DNA of 14,017 bases, taken from VBDM01 sp035637655 (GTDB taxonomy: Bacteria; Pseudomonadota; Gammaproteobacteria; Burkholderiales; SG8-39). The notes below the pieces were generated by a model. It had not been told where the DNA came from, did no database searches, and saw nothing but the letters and a program-made list of their open reading frames with translations. Positions 1 through 6,006 of this stretch are shown here, one piece after another; positions within the stretch are counted from its first letter, which is position 1; every line of letters begins with the position of its first letter. Location of the stretch: NCBI GenBank assembly GCA_035637655.1, contig DASPWT010000184.1:1-14017 (forward strand), read 5' to 3'. Made by a program: the position numbers and the translations under genes.

Positions 1-1
1 G

Positions 2-628
2 CAGCCGCACCCGCCGGTGTGGATCACCGGCCGCAGCCCGCAGAACATCCGCGAGATCGCCGAGCGCGGCTACGTGCTCGGCACGTTCCTCTCCGGTTTC
101 CAGACCAAGGAATTATTCGACCACTACCGCAAGGCCTGCGCGGACCTCGGCAGGCCCGCGCCGGCGCCGGATCGCTTTTCCTACCTCGGCATCGTCGCGA
201 TCGCGCAGGACCGGAAGGAGGCGATGCGCCGTGCCGAAGTCATGGTCGGCTACCTGCGCTCCTCGGGCCGCGTCGCCGAGCCCTTCGGCGCGCCGCCGGG
301 ATATTTTTCGGTGAAGGACGCGGCGCGCATGATCAAGGCGCGCGGCAAGCGCACCACGACCACCCGCGACGGCAAGGCGGTCGACACGCACCACGGCGCG
401 ATCGAGGACCTCGTCAAGGCCGGCATCATGTTCGTGGGCACGCCCGACGACGTGTACGACCAGCTCTCGGAGTTCATCGACAACGTCGGCGGACTAGGCC
501 ACTTCCTCATGATGGGGCATGCGGGACACCTCACGCACGAGGAAGCCGTCGACCAGATCACGCTCGTCGCGAGGGAAGTCCTGCCGCGACTGCGGAAACC
601 TCGCGCTGCATCCAAGCAGGCGGCGTGA
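2..628 (+). CDS. LLM-class flavin-dependent oxidoreductase, C-terminal part (partial)
   Basis: The reading frame is open from the first full codon (position 2) to TGA at 626-628, giving 208 codons that begin QPHPPVWITGRSPQN, so the true start lies upstream of the window. A PHPPxWxTG stretch followed by an alpha-helix and GYVLGTF is typical of the luciferase-like monooxygenase (LLM) fold, in the second half of the TIM barrel. The C-terminal segment GTPDDVYDQLSEFIDNVGGLGHFLMMGHAGH matches the usual 'GTPexV...l..l...gG..hf......G' ending. Family members oxidise substrates with reduced FMN or F420; the substrate cannot be inferred here. GTG at position 17 is only the first start-like codon inside the fragment and should not be used as the start. 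It converges on the DUF1203 gene, with 15 nt between the stops. Confidence 0.85.
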   Translation, partial: QPHPPVWITGRSPQNIREIAERGYVLGTFLSGFQTKELFDHYRKACADLGRPAPAPDRFSYLGIVAIAQDRKEAMRRAEVMVGYLRSSGRVAEPFGAPPGYFSVKDAARMIKARGKRTTTTRDGKAVDTHHGAIEDLVKAGIMFVGTPDDVYDQLSEFIDNVGGLGHFLMMGHAGHLTHEEAVDQITLVAREVLPRLRKPRAASKQAA

Positions 629-634
629 TTCTTT

Positions 635-655
635 CCCCTCCTTTCAGAGGAGGGG
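635..655. repeat. Perfect 8-bp stem hairpin at a convergent gene junction, repeat-like
   Basis: CCCCTCCT (635-642) and AGGAGGGG (648-655) pair perfectly around a 5-nt loop. A second GC-rich stretch (656-680, TGGCGCGCAGGCGCGATCCGCC) follows and can also fold. No U-run follows on either strand, so it is not a classical intrinsic terminator. It resembles the CCCCTCC...GGAGGGGTGGC intergenic repeats I associate with betaproteobacterial genomes, but that is from memory. The minus-strand stop of the DUF1203 gene (644-646) lies in the loop. Confidence 0.5.
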
Positions 656-1129
656 TGGCGCGCAGGCGCGATCCGCCCTTGCGGCATAGCATCCAAACTT
701 AGCATGGTGAATATGAACATACGCGACAGTCCGAAGGGCGAGTTGCCTCTCGAGCAAAGTCTCAAGCTGCTTTCCGTCGCACAAATCCGCAGTCACAATC
801 ATTCCGTCACTATCGAAGGCTCGCAGCGAGAGTATTCGAAATCTGAAGAATTCGGGAACCTCATCGACAGCCGGTCGAGCCTGCTCGACGCCCTCCCGGA
901 CGAAGATCGCGTGGCTGGCACGGTAGGGCGAGGCGGCATCCTGATGCGCGTAGTTGACGAGAATTAGTTGGTCACCGATATCGGCGTCGGCGAGGCTCAC
1001 GCGACAGGGGAAACCCGGTTTAGTGGTAGCAGTGCGACGAACCGCGAAATGGGCGGCAAGTTCATCGTTCTGCAGTCTGAAAAGTGGCGCGAACTGCTCA
1101 TGTCCGAGAGCGCTGATTTGAAAGCTCAT
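644..1129 (-). CDS. DUF1203 domain-containing protein
   Basis: 161 residues. The N-terminus MSFQISALGHEQFAPLF, the central KPGFPCRVSLADADIGDQLILVNY, the SPYRASHAIFVREG segment and the C-terminal VHIHHAKFGCYAARADRA are the conserved blocks of DUF1203, a small cytosolic family of unknown function. Length fits the family. The start ATG (1127-1129) has an excellent Shine-Dalgarno on the minus strand (AAGGAGG, 5 nt spacing). A TAGTAT element on the minus strand at 1150-1155 could be its -10, without a convincing -35. The gene looks less GC-rich than its neighbours, with many A/T-ending codons, which may indicate a separate origin. No catalytic role can be assigned. The plus-strand open frames across this gene are shadows. 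Confidence 0.88.
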   Translation of the reverse strand: MSFQISALGHEQFAPLFRLQNDELAAHFAVRRTATTKPGFPCRVSLADADIGDQLILVNYAHQDAASPYRASHAIFVREGVEQARPAVDEVPEFFRFRILSLRAFDSDGMIVTADLCDGKQLETLLERQLALRTVAYVHIHHAKFGCYAARADRACAPPLL

Positions 1130-1229
1130 AGGTCCCTCCTTTCCGACCTATACTAGCCAAGCGTCGATGGCGAAACCACCCGGATCTTGCGGTCAAATGC
1201 CGCTTGGATATGGCTGCACGTTTTCAGCT

Positions 1230-2213
1230 ATGCGCTACCTCGTATGCAGCCCGTCCACGCGTTCCCTGGTGTGCATCGCGTGGATGGCGTGCGCGCTCGG
1301 GCTGCACGCCCAAACGTACCCGAGCCGCCCCATTCGCCTCGTCGTCCCGTTCCCGCCGGGCGGGTCGAGCGACAGCGTCGCGCGCGTCGTCGTCCAGAAG
1401 TTCTCCGAAGGCCTCGGCCAGCCGGTCGTCATCGAGAACCGGCCGGGAGTCGGCGGCCTGCTCGGCTCCGAAGCGGTGGCGAAGGCCGCGCCCGACGGCT
1501 ACACGCTGCTTCTCGGCAGCGTGAGCTCGCTCGCGGTCGCGCCGCACATATTCGCCAATCCAAAAATCGATCCGGCGAAAAATTTTGCGGCGATCGCGCC
1601 GATCATGAGCAGCCCGCTCACCGTGATCGCGCGGCCCACGCTGCCCGTCAGCTCGATCGTGGACCTGGTCGCGCTCGCAAAAGCGAAACCCGGCGCGCTC
1701 AACTACGGGGCCGCGGGCGTGGGCACGCACGTATACCTCGTGGCCGAGCTTTTCAAGAAACAGGCCGGCTTCGAAGCGGTGCACGTTCCGTTTCAGGGCG
1801 GCGCGCCCGCCATGGCGGCGCTGCTCGCCGGCAACATCGATTACAAGCTCGACGTCGTCAACACCACTCTTCCGCAGGCCCGCGCCGGAAAAGTGAAGGT
1901 GCTGGCCGTGACGAGCGCGAAGCGCATCGCTCTGCTGCCCGAAGTTCCGACGCTCGCCGAATCCGGCTTTCCCGGTTTCGACACGACCGCATGGATGGGC
2001 GTCGTCGGGCCCGCACGCCTGCCGGCGAACATCGTGTCGCGACTGAACTCGGAAGTCGGCAAGGCGGTTTCCAGCCGCGATCTGAACGAGGTGTACGTCT
2101 CGCAGGGCGCGGTGCCGGAAGTCGCAAGCCCCGGAGCGTTCGCGGAGATGATCCGGCGCGAATACGCCTATTGGGGCACGGTGGTGAGAGAGGTCGGCGC
2201 GAAGGTCGACTAA
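1230..2213 (+). CDS. Bug-type tripartite tricarboxylate transporter substrate-binding protein
   Basis: 327 residues from ATG 1230. The protein has a Sec signal peptide (MRYLVCSPSTRSLVCIAWMA to about LHA|QTYP, cleavage near residue 27). The mature start YPSRPIRLVVPFPPGGSSD is the classic Bug motif. Other family signatures are ENRPGVGGLLGSEAVAKAAPDGYTLL, the LNYGAAGVGTHVYLVAELFK loop, HVPFQGGAPAMAALLAGNIDY, and the VPTLAESGFPGFD block. Bug proteins bind carboxylates or small amides in the periplasm for TctAB-type transporters or for sensing. ATG 1167 is an alternative upstream start, but it would put 21 residues in front of a well-formed signal peptide; neither start has a strong ribosome-binding site. 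It is divergent from the DUF1203 gene, with a 100-nt gap. No TctA/TctB gene is in the window, as is usual for orphan Bug genes. The ligand is unknown. Confidence 0.9.
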   Translation: MRYLVCSPSTRSLVCIAWMACALGLHAQTYPSRPIRLVVPFPPGGSSDSVARVVVQKFSEGLGQPVVIENRPGVGGLLGSEAVAKAAPDGYTLLLGSVSSLAVAPHIFANPKIDPAKNFAAIAPIMSSPLTVIARPTLPVSSIVDLVALAKAKPGALNYGAAGVGTHVYLVAELFKKQAGFEAVHVPFQGGAPAMAALLAGNIDYKLDVVNTTLPQARAGKVKVLAVTSAKRIALLPEVPTLAESGFPGFDTTAWMGVVGPARLPANIVSRLNSEVGKAVSSRDLNEVYVSQGAVPEVASPGAFAEMIRREYAYWGTVVREVGAKVD

Positions 2214-2302
2214 GGTTTTCCCCCCTGGTGGACTGCCTGCCGGGCTGTCAGGTTTGCCCGATTCCACTGTGCGGAACCGCGCTGTTGCGTGCGTGAGCCG
2301 AA

Positions 2303-2332
2303 AGTATTACCATTTCTCATCGTGGTAATACT
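2303..2332. promoter_or_regulatory. Perfect 10-10-10 inverted repeat, probable VapB/VapBC operator
   Basis: AGTATTACCA (2303-2312) and TGGTAATACT (2323-2332) are exact reverse complements separated by 10 nt, so the half-site centres are 20 bp apart (about two helical turns). The element is AT-rich in a GC-rich background. It ends 11 nt before the antitoxin ATG and just before its AGGAG ribosome-binding site. AbrB/MazE-type antitoxins bind such inverted repeats and autoregulate their operon. The same stretch probably overlaps the promoter (TAATACT is -10-like). Autoregulation is inferred from position. Confidence 0.75.
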
Positions 2333-2343
2333 CAGGAGCCACC

Positions 2344-2589
2344 ATGGCGCATCAAGTCACGGTCAAAGGTCAGGTCACCATTCCCAAGCGGGTGCGCGAG
2401 CATCTGGGCATCCGGCCGGGCAGCGGGGTCGAGTTCGAGGTCGGCGCAAAAGGAGAGGTGCTGTTGCGCAAGGCGGGACGCGGGGCCGAGCGCGCTCGCC
2501 CGCGCAGCCGCTTTGCCGCGGTTCGCGGCGCCGCGACGGTGCAATTGCGAACCGAGGAAATCCTCGCGCTCACCCGGGGCGAGGACTGA
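2344..2589 (+). CDS. vapB: AbrB/MazE/SpoVT-type antitoxin (VapB)
   Basis: 81 residues. The first ~45 residues form a swapped-hairpin AbrB DNA-binding domain: VTVKGQVTIPKRVREHLGIRPGSGVEF, the canonical 'KGQVTIPkxvRexLgixpGd.veF' signature. The C-terminal part (about residues 46-81, Arg-rich then RTEEILALTRGED) would be the disordered toxin-neutralising tail that wraps the PIN-domain partner. The ATG is preceded by AGGAG at 7 nt spacing. The gene sits 3 nt upstream of the toxin, in the order antitoxin-toxin, the usual layout of type II modules, and is probably autorepressed through the inverted repeat at 2303-2332. Confidence 0.9.
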   Translation: MAHQVTVKGQVTIPKRVREHLGIRPGSGVEFEVGAKGEVLLRKAGRGAERARPRSRFAAVRGAATVQLRTEEILALTRGED

Positions 2590-2592
2590 GGC

Positions 2593-3000
2593 TTGATCCT
2601 CGTCGACACCAACGTTCTCCTGGACGTGGTGTCCAACGACCCGCAATGGGCGGATTGGTCCCAGCAACAGCTTGAGGCCGCCGCGATCAAGCACCGGCTT
2701 GCGATCAACGCCGTGATCTACGCCGAGCTGTCGATCGGCTTCCGCCGCATCGAGGAGCTCGAGGCGGTGCTCGCCCGCACGCAGATCGGGATCGAGGAAA
2801 TTCCGCGCGAAGCGCTGTTCCTCGCGGGCAAGGCCTTCCAGCGCTACAAGACGCGCGGCGGCACGCGCAGCGGCGTGCTGCCGGATTTCTTCATCGGCGC
2901 CCATGCCGCGGTCCTCGGCGCGCCGCTCCTCACCCGCGACACGCGGCGCTACGCTGACTATTTCCCGAAGCTGGAGCTGCTTGCTCCGGCGGGAGCATAA
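2593..3000 (+). CDS. vapC: PIN-domain ribonuclease toxin (VapC)
   Basis: 135 residues from a TTG start that lies 3 nt after the antitoxin stop, suggesting translational coupling. The four acidic positions of a PIN nuclease are visible: D5 (ILVDTNVLLD), E45 (IYAELSIGF), D98 (GVLPDFFIGAHA) and D116 (LLTRDTRRY), so the Mg-dependent active site looks intact. VapC toxins cleave tRNA or rRNA when released from VapB; the specific RNA target cannot be read from the sequence. TTG is the only sensible start because the family begins directly with M-I-L-V-D-T-N. It converges on the SDR gene, with about 60 nt between stops. Confidence 0.9.
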   Translation: MILVDTNVLLDVVSNDPQWADWSQQQLEAAAIKHRLAINAVIYAELSIGFRRIEELEAVLARTQIGIEEIPREALFLAGKAFQRYKTRGGTRSGVLPDFFIGAHAAVLGAPLLTRDTRRYADYFPKLELLAPAGA

Positions 3001-3060
3001 GGACGGCGTGACGCGGGGAGCTCAAGGCCTTCCCTGGCGAAGAGGCCGCGCTCCTGCAAA

Positions 3061-3828
3061 TCAGTGCATGCACGCGCCGCCGTCGACGACGAGGGTCTGC
3101 CCGGTGATGAAATCGCTATCGGGCGAAGCGAAGAAAACGATCGCGCCGACGAGGTCCTCAGGCTTCTGCGTTCGCTGAATCGCGCGCTCCTCCGCGGCGG
3201 CTGCGCGCATCCTCACGATGCCTTCGCTCGGGTTCTCCTCCGACAGCGTGCTGCCCGGCGCGACGCAGTTGACGCAGATGCCGTGTTGCCCGAGCTCGCG
3301 CGCGAGCGTGCGCGTGAATCCCAGCACGCCCGCTTTCGAAGTGACGTAGTGGATGCGGCTCGCCGAGCCCTTCAAGGCCGTGCCCGAGCTGATGTTGATG
3401 ATCTTGCCGTAGCCGCGCGCTCGCATGTGCGGCACTACGGCGCGCGAAGCGAGCCAGGTGCCGCGCAGGTTGACCGCCATCATGCGGTCCCATTCCTCGA
3501 TCTCGATCTCGTCGAAAGGCGAGCGCGACATCGGGACCGTCGCAAAGATTGCCGCATTGTTCACCAGGATGTCGATCCGCCCGAACGTCTCGACCGCGCG
3601 AGCGGCCATCGCCTCGACGCTCGCCCGCTCGGCGACGTCGGTGCGCACAGCGATCGCCTCGAAACCCTGCCGCTCGAGGTCCGCGGCGACGGTCCCGGCG
3701 GCGATTGCGTCGATCTCGGCGATCACGACCTTCGCGCCTTCTCTCGCCAATCCGAGCGCGTAGGCCTTGCCGATGCCGTGCCCGCCGCCCGTGATGATCG
3801 CCACCTTGCCCGCCAGGCGCCCCGCCAT
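3061..3828 (-). CDS. SDR family NAD(P)-dependent oxidoreductase
   Basis: 255 residues, a classical short-chain dehydrogenase. The cofactor loop TGGGHGIG is at residues 13-20, the NNAA motif at 90-93, and the catalytic S148, Y161 and K165 (YVTSK) are all present. VNCVAPGSTLSEEN and the C-terminal ITGQTLVVDGG complete the fold. The acidic residue E38 at the end of the second strand favours NAD over NADP. The start at 3828 is supported by AAGGAG at 7 nt. The frame stays open upstream to 4050, but that part is antisense shadow in the next gene. It is the second gene of a minus-strand pair, 11 nt after the amidohydrolase, and probably oxidises an alcohol or hydroxy acid produced in the same pathway. 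The substrate is unknown. Confidence 0.92.
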   Translation of the reverse strand: MAGRLAGKVAIITGGGHGIGKAYALGLAREGAKVVIAEIDAIAAGTVAADLERQGFEAIAVRTDVAERASVEAMAARAVETFGRIDILVNNAAIFATVPMSRSPFDEIEIEEWDRMMAVNLRGTWLASRAVVPHMRARGYGKIINISSGTALKGSASRIHYVTSKAGVLGFTRTLARELGQHGICVNCVAPGSTLSEENPSEGIVRMRAAAAEERAIQRTQKPEDLVGAIVFFASPDSDFITGQTLVVDGGACMH

Positions 3829-3839
3829 GCTTCGCTCCT

Positions 3840-4577
3840 TCACGCTTTCGCCCGCAGTCCTTCCAGGTGCCGGACGACTTCGTCCACATGCAGCACGTCG
3901 GCGTACTTGTGATGCATGTCGAAGAGGTTGACCTTGTGCGAGAGAGGGCTGCGGTCGAAGCAGCACTCCTCGACGAGCGTCACGTGAAAGCCGTGGGAAT
4001 AGGCGTCGACCGCGGACGCGCGCACGCACCCCGAGGTGCTCTCGCCGCATACGATGACGCTCTTCACGCCGAGCTGCGTGAGGTGCGCGGCGAGCGGCGT
4101 CCCGAAGAATGCGCTCGCCCTGAGCTTGGTGATCACCACATCCTGGGGATGCGGCGCGAACTCGGGACGGATTGCGTACATCGCGGGATCGATGCCCACG
4201 CCCTGCCGCCGGGTCGAGCGCACGTTCTTCGGCTGGCTGTGCGGCCGCGTGTCGCCGGTCGAATAGAAGACGGGCAGCCCCGCCGCGCGCGCCGCGGCGA
4301 AGAGGCGCTTGGTCGGCGCGATCGCCGCCCAGGCGTATTCGCCGCAGGAGTTGGGGTAGGTCTTCATCACCTGCGGCACGGGCTTCGCGCCGCCCTGGTA
4401 GACCAGCTCGTACAGGTCGATCGCGATGAGCGCTGGCGAGGGCCCGACGCCCACCCCGCGCTTGTAGTTCGAGTAGAGCTCGATCACGTCGGGCGGCATG
4501 ATGTCCTTCCAGCAGTGATCCTCGAAGGGATCATCGAGACTGCGCGCTTGCGCGAGGCTGCGTGCCGATTTATGCAT
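3840..4577 (-). CDS. Isochorismatase-like cysteine hydrolase (amidohydrolase)
   Basis: 245 residues. The Asp-Lys-Cys triad of the isochorismatase/nicotinamidase superfamily is visible: D54 (ALIAIDLYE), K151 (VVITKLRASAFFGT) and C184 (GESTSGCVRASAVDAYSHG). The SGCVRAS-DAYSHGF stretch resembles N-carbamoylsarcosine amidase and maleamate amidohydrolase types, which hydrolyse a C-N amide bond. The N-terminal ~45 residues (DDPFEDHCWKDIMPPDVIELY) form an extension before the core. Start choice is uncertain: ATG 4577 keeps this extension, which looks conserved in type, whereas ATG 4499 (MPPDVIEL) has the better Shine-Dalgarno (GGAAGGA, 5-7 nt). It leads the operon with the SDR gene. A possible extended -10 (TGGCATACT) for it lies at 4610-4618 on the minus strand. 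Confidence 0.88.
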   Translation of the reverse strand: MHKSARSLAQARSLDDPFEDHCWKDIMPPDVIELYSNYKRGVGVGPSPALIAIDLYELVYQGGAKPVPQVMKTYPNSCGEYAWAAIAPTKRLFAAARAAGLPVFYSTGDTRPHSQPKNVRSTRRQGVGIDPAMYAIRPEFAPHPQDVVITKLRASAFFGTPLAAHLTQLGVKSVIVCGESTSGCVRASAVDAYSHGFHVTLVEECCFDRSPLSHKVNLFDMHHKYADVLHVDEVVRHLEGLRAKA

Positions 4578-4623
4578 GATCGATCCGCCGAGATTTCGTC
4601 GCCGCGTTCAGTATGCCACGCTC

Positions 4624-4653
4624 TTCACAAAAAGCGCGGGGCGAGAGTAGACT
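4624..4653 (+). promoter_or_regulatory. Probable sigma-70 promoter of the second Bug gene
   Basis: TTCACA (4624-4629, 5 of 6 to consensus) and TAGACT (4648-4653, 4 of 6) are separated by 18 nt, a form frequent in betaproteobacterial promoters. The start point would lie near 4660, giving a very short leader that consists almost only of the GGAGGAGG ribosome-binding site (4662-4669) before ATG 4674. It is predicted from sequence only. Confidence 0.5.
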
Positions 4654-4673
4654 CCGTCGCCGGAGGAGGTGCT

Positions 4674-5639
4674 ATGACACCCGGTTTCGGTTCGATTGCC
4701 GCGATCTTGCTCGCGCTCCTGGCTGCGCCGGCCCATGCGCAGGAAGCCTGGCCCGCGCGCCCAGTCAAGTTCATCGTGCCCTCGTCGCCCGGTGGCGGCA
4801 CCGACCTGTATGCGCGCCAGCTCGCGCAGGCGCTCTCCGAGTCGCTCAAGCAGCAATTCATCGTGGACAACCGGCCGGGCGCGAGCGGCAACATCGGCGC
4901 CGAAGCGGCGGCGAAGTCGGCGCCCGACGGCTACACCTTCCTCGTCTCCGCCAATCCGGCGATCGCGGTCAACCCGAGCCTGTACAAGAACCTCGCGTAC
5001 GACGCGGAGCGCGACTTCGTGCCGGTGGCGCGCGGCGTCGTCGCGCCCCTGGTGATTTGCGTTCATCCTTCGGTCCCCGCGAGGACGCTCGCCGAGCTCG
5101 TCGCGTTCGGCCGGCGTGAGCCGGGGAAGCTCTCGTTCGGCTCCGCGGGAACGGGGAGTCCGACCTTTCTCGGCATCCGCATGCTTGAGGAGGCCTCGGG
5201 CGCGAAGTTCCTGCACGTGCCCTTCAAGGGCATGGGCCCGGCGATGCCGGCCTTGCTGGGCGGCCAGGTGGATTTCGCCTTCCCCGACGCGGCGATCGCG
5301 ATCCCGCACATCAGGGCGGGAAAGCTCAGAGCGCTCGCGATCATCGTGCGCACCCACCAGCTTCCCGATGTGCCGACGCTCGCCGAGGCCGGATTTCCGG
5401 GCCTGGAGATCTACAGCTCGTTCAGCGTGGTCGCGCCGGCGGGGACGCCCCCCGCGATCGTGCAACGCATGAGCGTGGAGATCGCGCGCGCGATGAAGTC
5501 GCCCGCGCTCGCGGAAAAGCTCGAGCACCATACCTTGATCCCGGTGTTCGACACGCCGGAGCTCTTCGCCGCTCACCTGAAAAAGGAAAAGGCGGCCTGG
5601 GCCGCGGTGATCCGGCGCAACGCTATCGTGCCGGACTAG
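4674..5639 (+). CDS. Bug-type tripartite tricarboxylate transporter substrate-binding protein
   Basis: 321 residues. The signal peptide MTPGFGSIAAILLALLAAPA ends at AHA|QEAW (cleavage after about residue 22). The mature protein begins WPARPVKFIVPSSPGGGTD and carries DNRPGASGNIGAEAAAKSAPDGYTFL, LSFGSAGTGSPTFLGIRMLE, HVPFKGMGPAMPALLGGQVDFAF and VPTLAEAGFPGLE, the Bug-family blocks in order. ATG 4674 is preceded by a very strong ribosome-binding site (GGAGGAGGTGCT). The longer open frame upstream (to 3867) is antisense to the amidohydrolase. The divergent pairing with the amidohydrolase-SDR operon suggests that it captures the substrate or an intermediate of that pathway; that link is inference. 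Compared with the Bug at 1230 the two are clearly paralogous but not near-identical, so this is not a recent duplication. Confidence 0.93.
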   Translation: MTPGFGSIAAILLALLAAPAHAQEAWPARPVKFIVPSSPGGGTDLYARQLAQALSESLKQQFIVDNRPGASGNIGAEAAAKSAPDGYTFLVSANPAIAVNPSLYKNLAYDAERDFVPVARGVVAPLVICVHPSVPARTLAELVAFGRREPGKLSFGSAGTGSPTFLGIRMLEEASGAKFLHVPFKGMGPAMPALLGGQVDFAFPDAAIAIPHIRAGKLRALAIIVRTHQLPDVPTLAEAGFPGLEIYSSFSVVAPAGTPPAIVQRMSVEIARAMKSPALAEKLEHHTLIPVFDTPELFAAHLKKEKAAWAAVIRRNAIVPD

Positions 5640-5801
5640 GGAGCAGAGGGGCGCACGAAGACCGGCCAGGCCGTCGACTACCTGCTGCCGCGCACGACCA
5701 ATATCCGGCGCGTGTTCGTGGACAACTCGACCACGCCGGTGACCTTCTGGGTCGGCAGCAACCATGGCGCTTCGATCGTGAAGCTCGAGCCGCTCGACTA
5801 G
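5640..5801 (+). pseudogene. C-terminal remnant of a virginiamycin-B-lyase/beta-propeller-type protein
   Basis: Directly after the TAG stop of the Bug gene (5637-5639), in the same frame, 53 sense codons run to TAG at 5799-5801. They include TTNIRRVFVDNSTTPVTFWV and, just after it, GSNHGASIVKLEPLD. This looks like the extreme C-terminus of the long exported Vgb/streptogramin-lyase-like beta-propeller proteins common in proteobacteria, whose last blade ends 'FWVGxNHGASIVKxEPLD'. There is no start codon or ribosome-binding site, and none of the upstream propeller repeats remains. It is best read as the 3' stump of a deleted gene. Readthrough of the Bug amber stop would append it to the receptor, but nothing suggests this happens. 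The family assignment is from memory of the motif. Confidence 0.65.
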
Positions 5802-5806
5802 GCGCT

Positions 5807-5839
5807 TTCTGTCGAACCGGCGGCAGTTCTGTCGCCGGT
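5807..5839. repeat. Direct repeat plus inverted repeat upstream of the sigma-54 promoter
   Basis: TTCTGTCG occurs at 5807-5814 and 5827-5834, exactly 20 bp apart. An overlapping perfect inverted repeat, ACCGGCG (5816-5822) and CGCCGGT (5833-5839), has a 10-nt spacer. The element lies about 115-145 bp upstream of the -24 box, within the usual distance for an enhancer-binding-protein site. It could equally be a weak hairpin left from the 3' end of the lost beta-propeller gene. The role is undecided. Confidence 0.4.
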
Positions 5840-5951
5840 GCCGGATGCAGCCGCCGGCTTCCACCGGCAAATCAGGCGCGATCGGCGCGATCCGCCGCCC
5901 GCACCGTGAATTAGGTCACGAAATCGCGGCTCCACGCAAGCCGAGAGGGTT

Positions 5952-5967
5952 TGGCACGGCGATTGCT
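5952..5967 (+). promoter_or_regulatory. Sigma-54 (RpoN) -24/-12 promoter
   Basis: TGGCACG (5952-5958), 4 nt, then TTGCT (5963-5967) matches the RpoN consensus TGGCACG-N4-TTGCW at every specified base. The invariant GG (5953-5954) and GC (5965-5966) are 10 nt apart. Transcription would begin near 5978, which puts the upstream ATG at 5845 outside the message and leaves a roughly 29-nt leader to TTG 6007. Expression would need an AAA+ enhancer-binding activator, which is not encoded in this window. Confidence 0.8.
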
Positions 5968-6006
5968 CTAGCTCTAGGCACTAAAGGAAAAGCTAGGGAG
6001 TCGATC

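Noticed and set aside
1187..1214. TTGCGG-N16-TATGGC as promoter of the first Bug gene
   Set aside because: Only three of six bases match at the -35 and the spacing is short; too weak to list.
1224..2267. 347-residue minus-strand frame opposite the first Bug gene
   Set aside because: Same reason: low-complexity Arg/His/Asp composition, no recognised domain, opposite a well-supported gene.
3026..3047. Imperfect GGCCTTC...GAAGAGGCC hairpin between VapC and the SDR gene as a terminator
   Set aside because: The stem has a bulge and no U-run on either strand, so I could not support it as a terminator.
3829..4050. N-terminal extension of the SDR gene
   Set aside because: It is Arg-rich, overlaps the coding strand of the amidohydrolase in another frame, and the SDR fold begins at MAGRLAGKVA with its own ribosome-binding site.
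4608..5870. 420-residue minus-strand frame opposite the second Bug gene
   Set aside because: It is an Arg/His-rich shadow typical of GC-rich DNA; the plus strand has a signal peptide and all Bug motifs.
5845..6006. ATG 5845 as start of the EAL protein
   Set aside because: The sequence up to 6006 has no domain character and contains the sigma-54 promoter; no good ribosome-binding site precedes ATG 5845.
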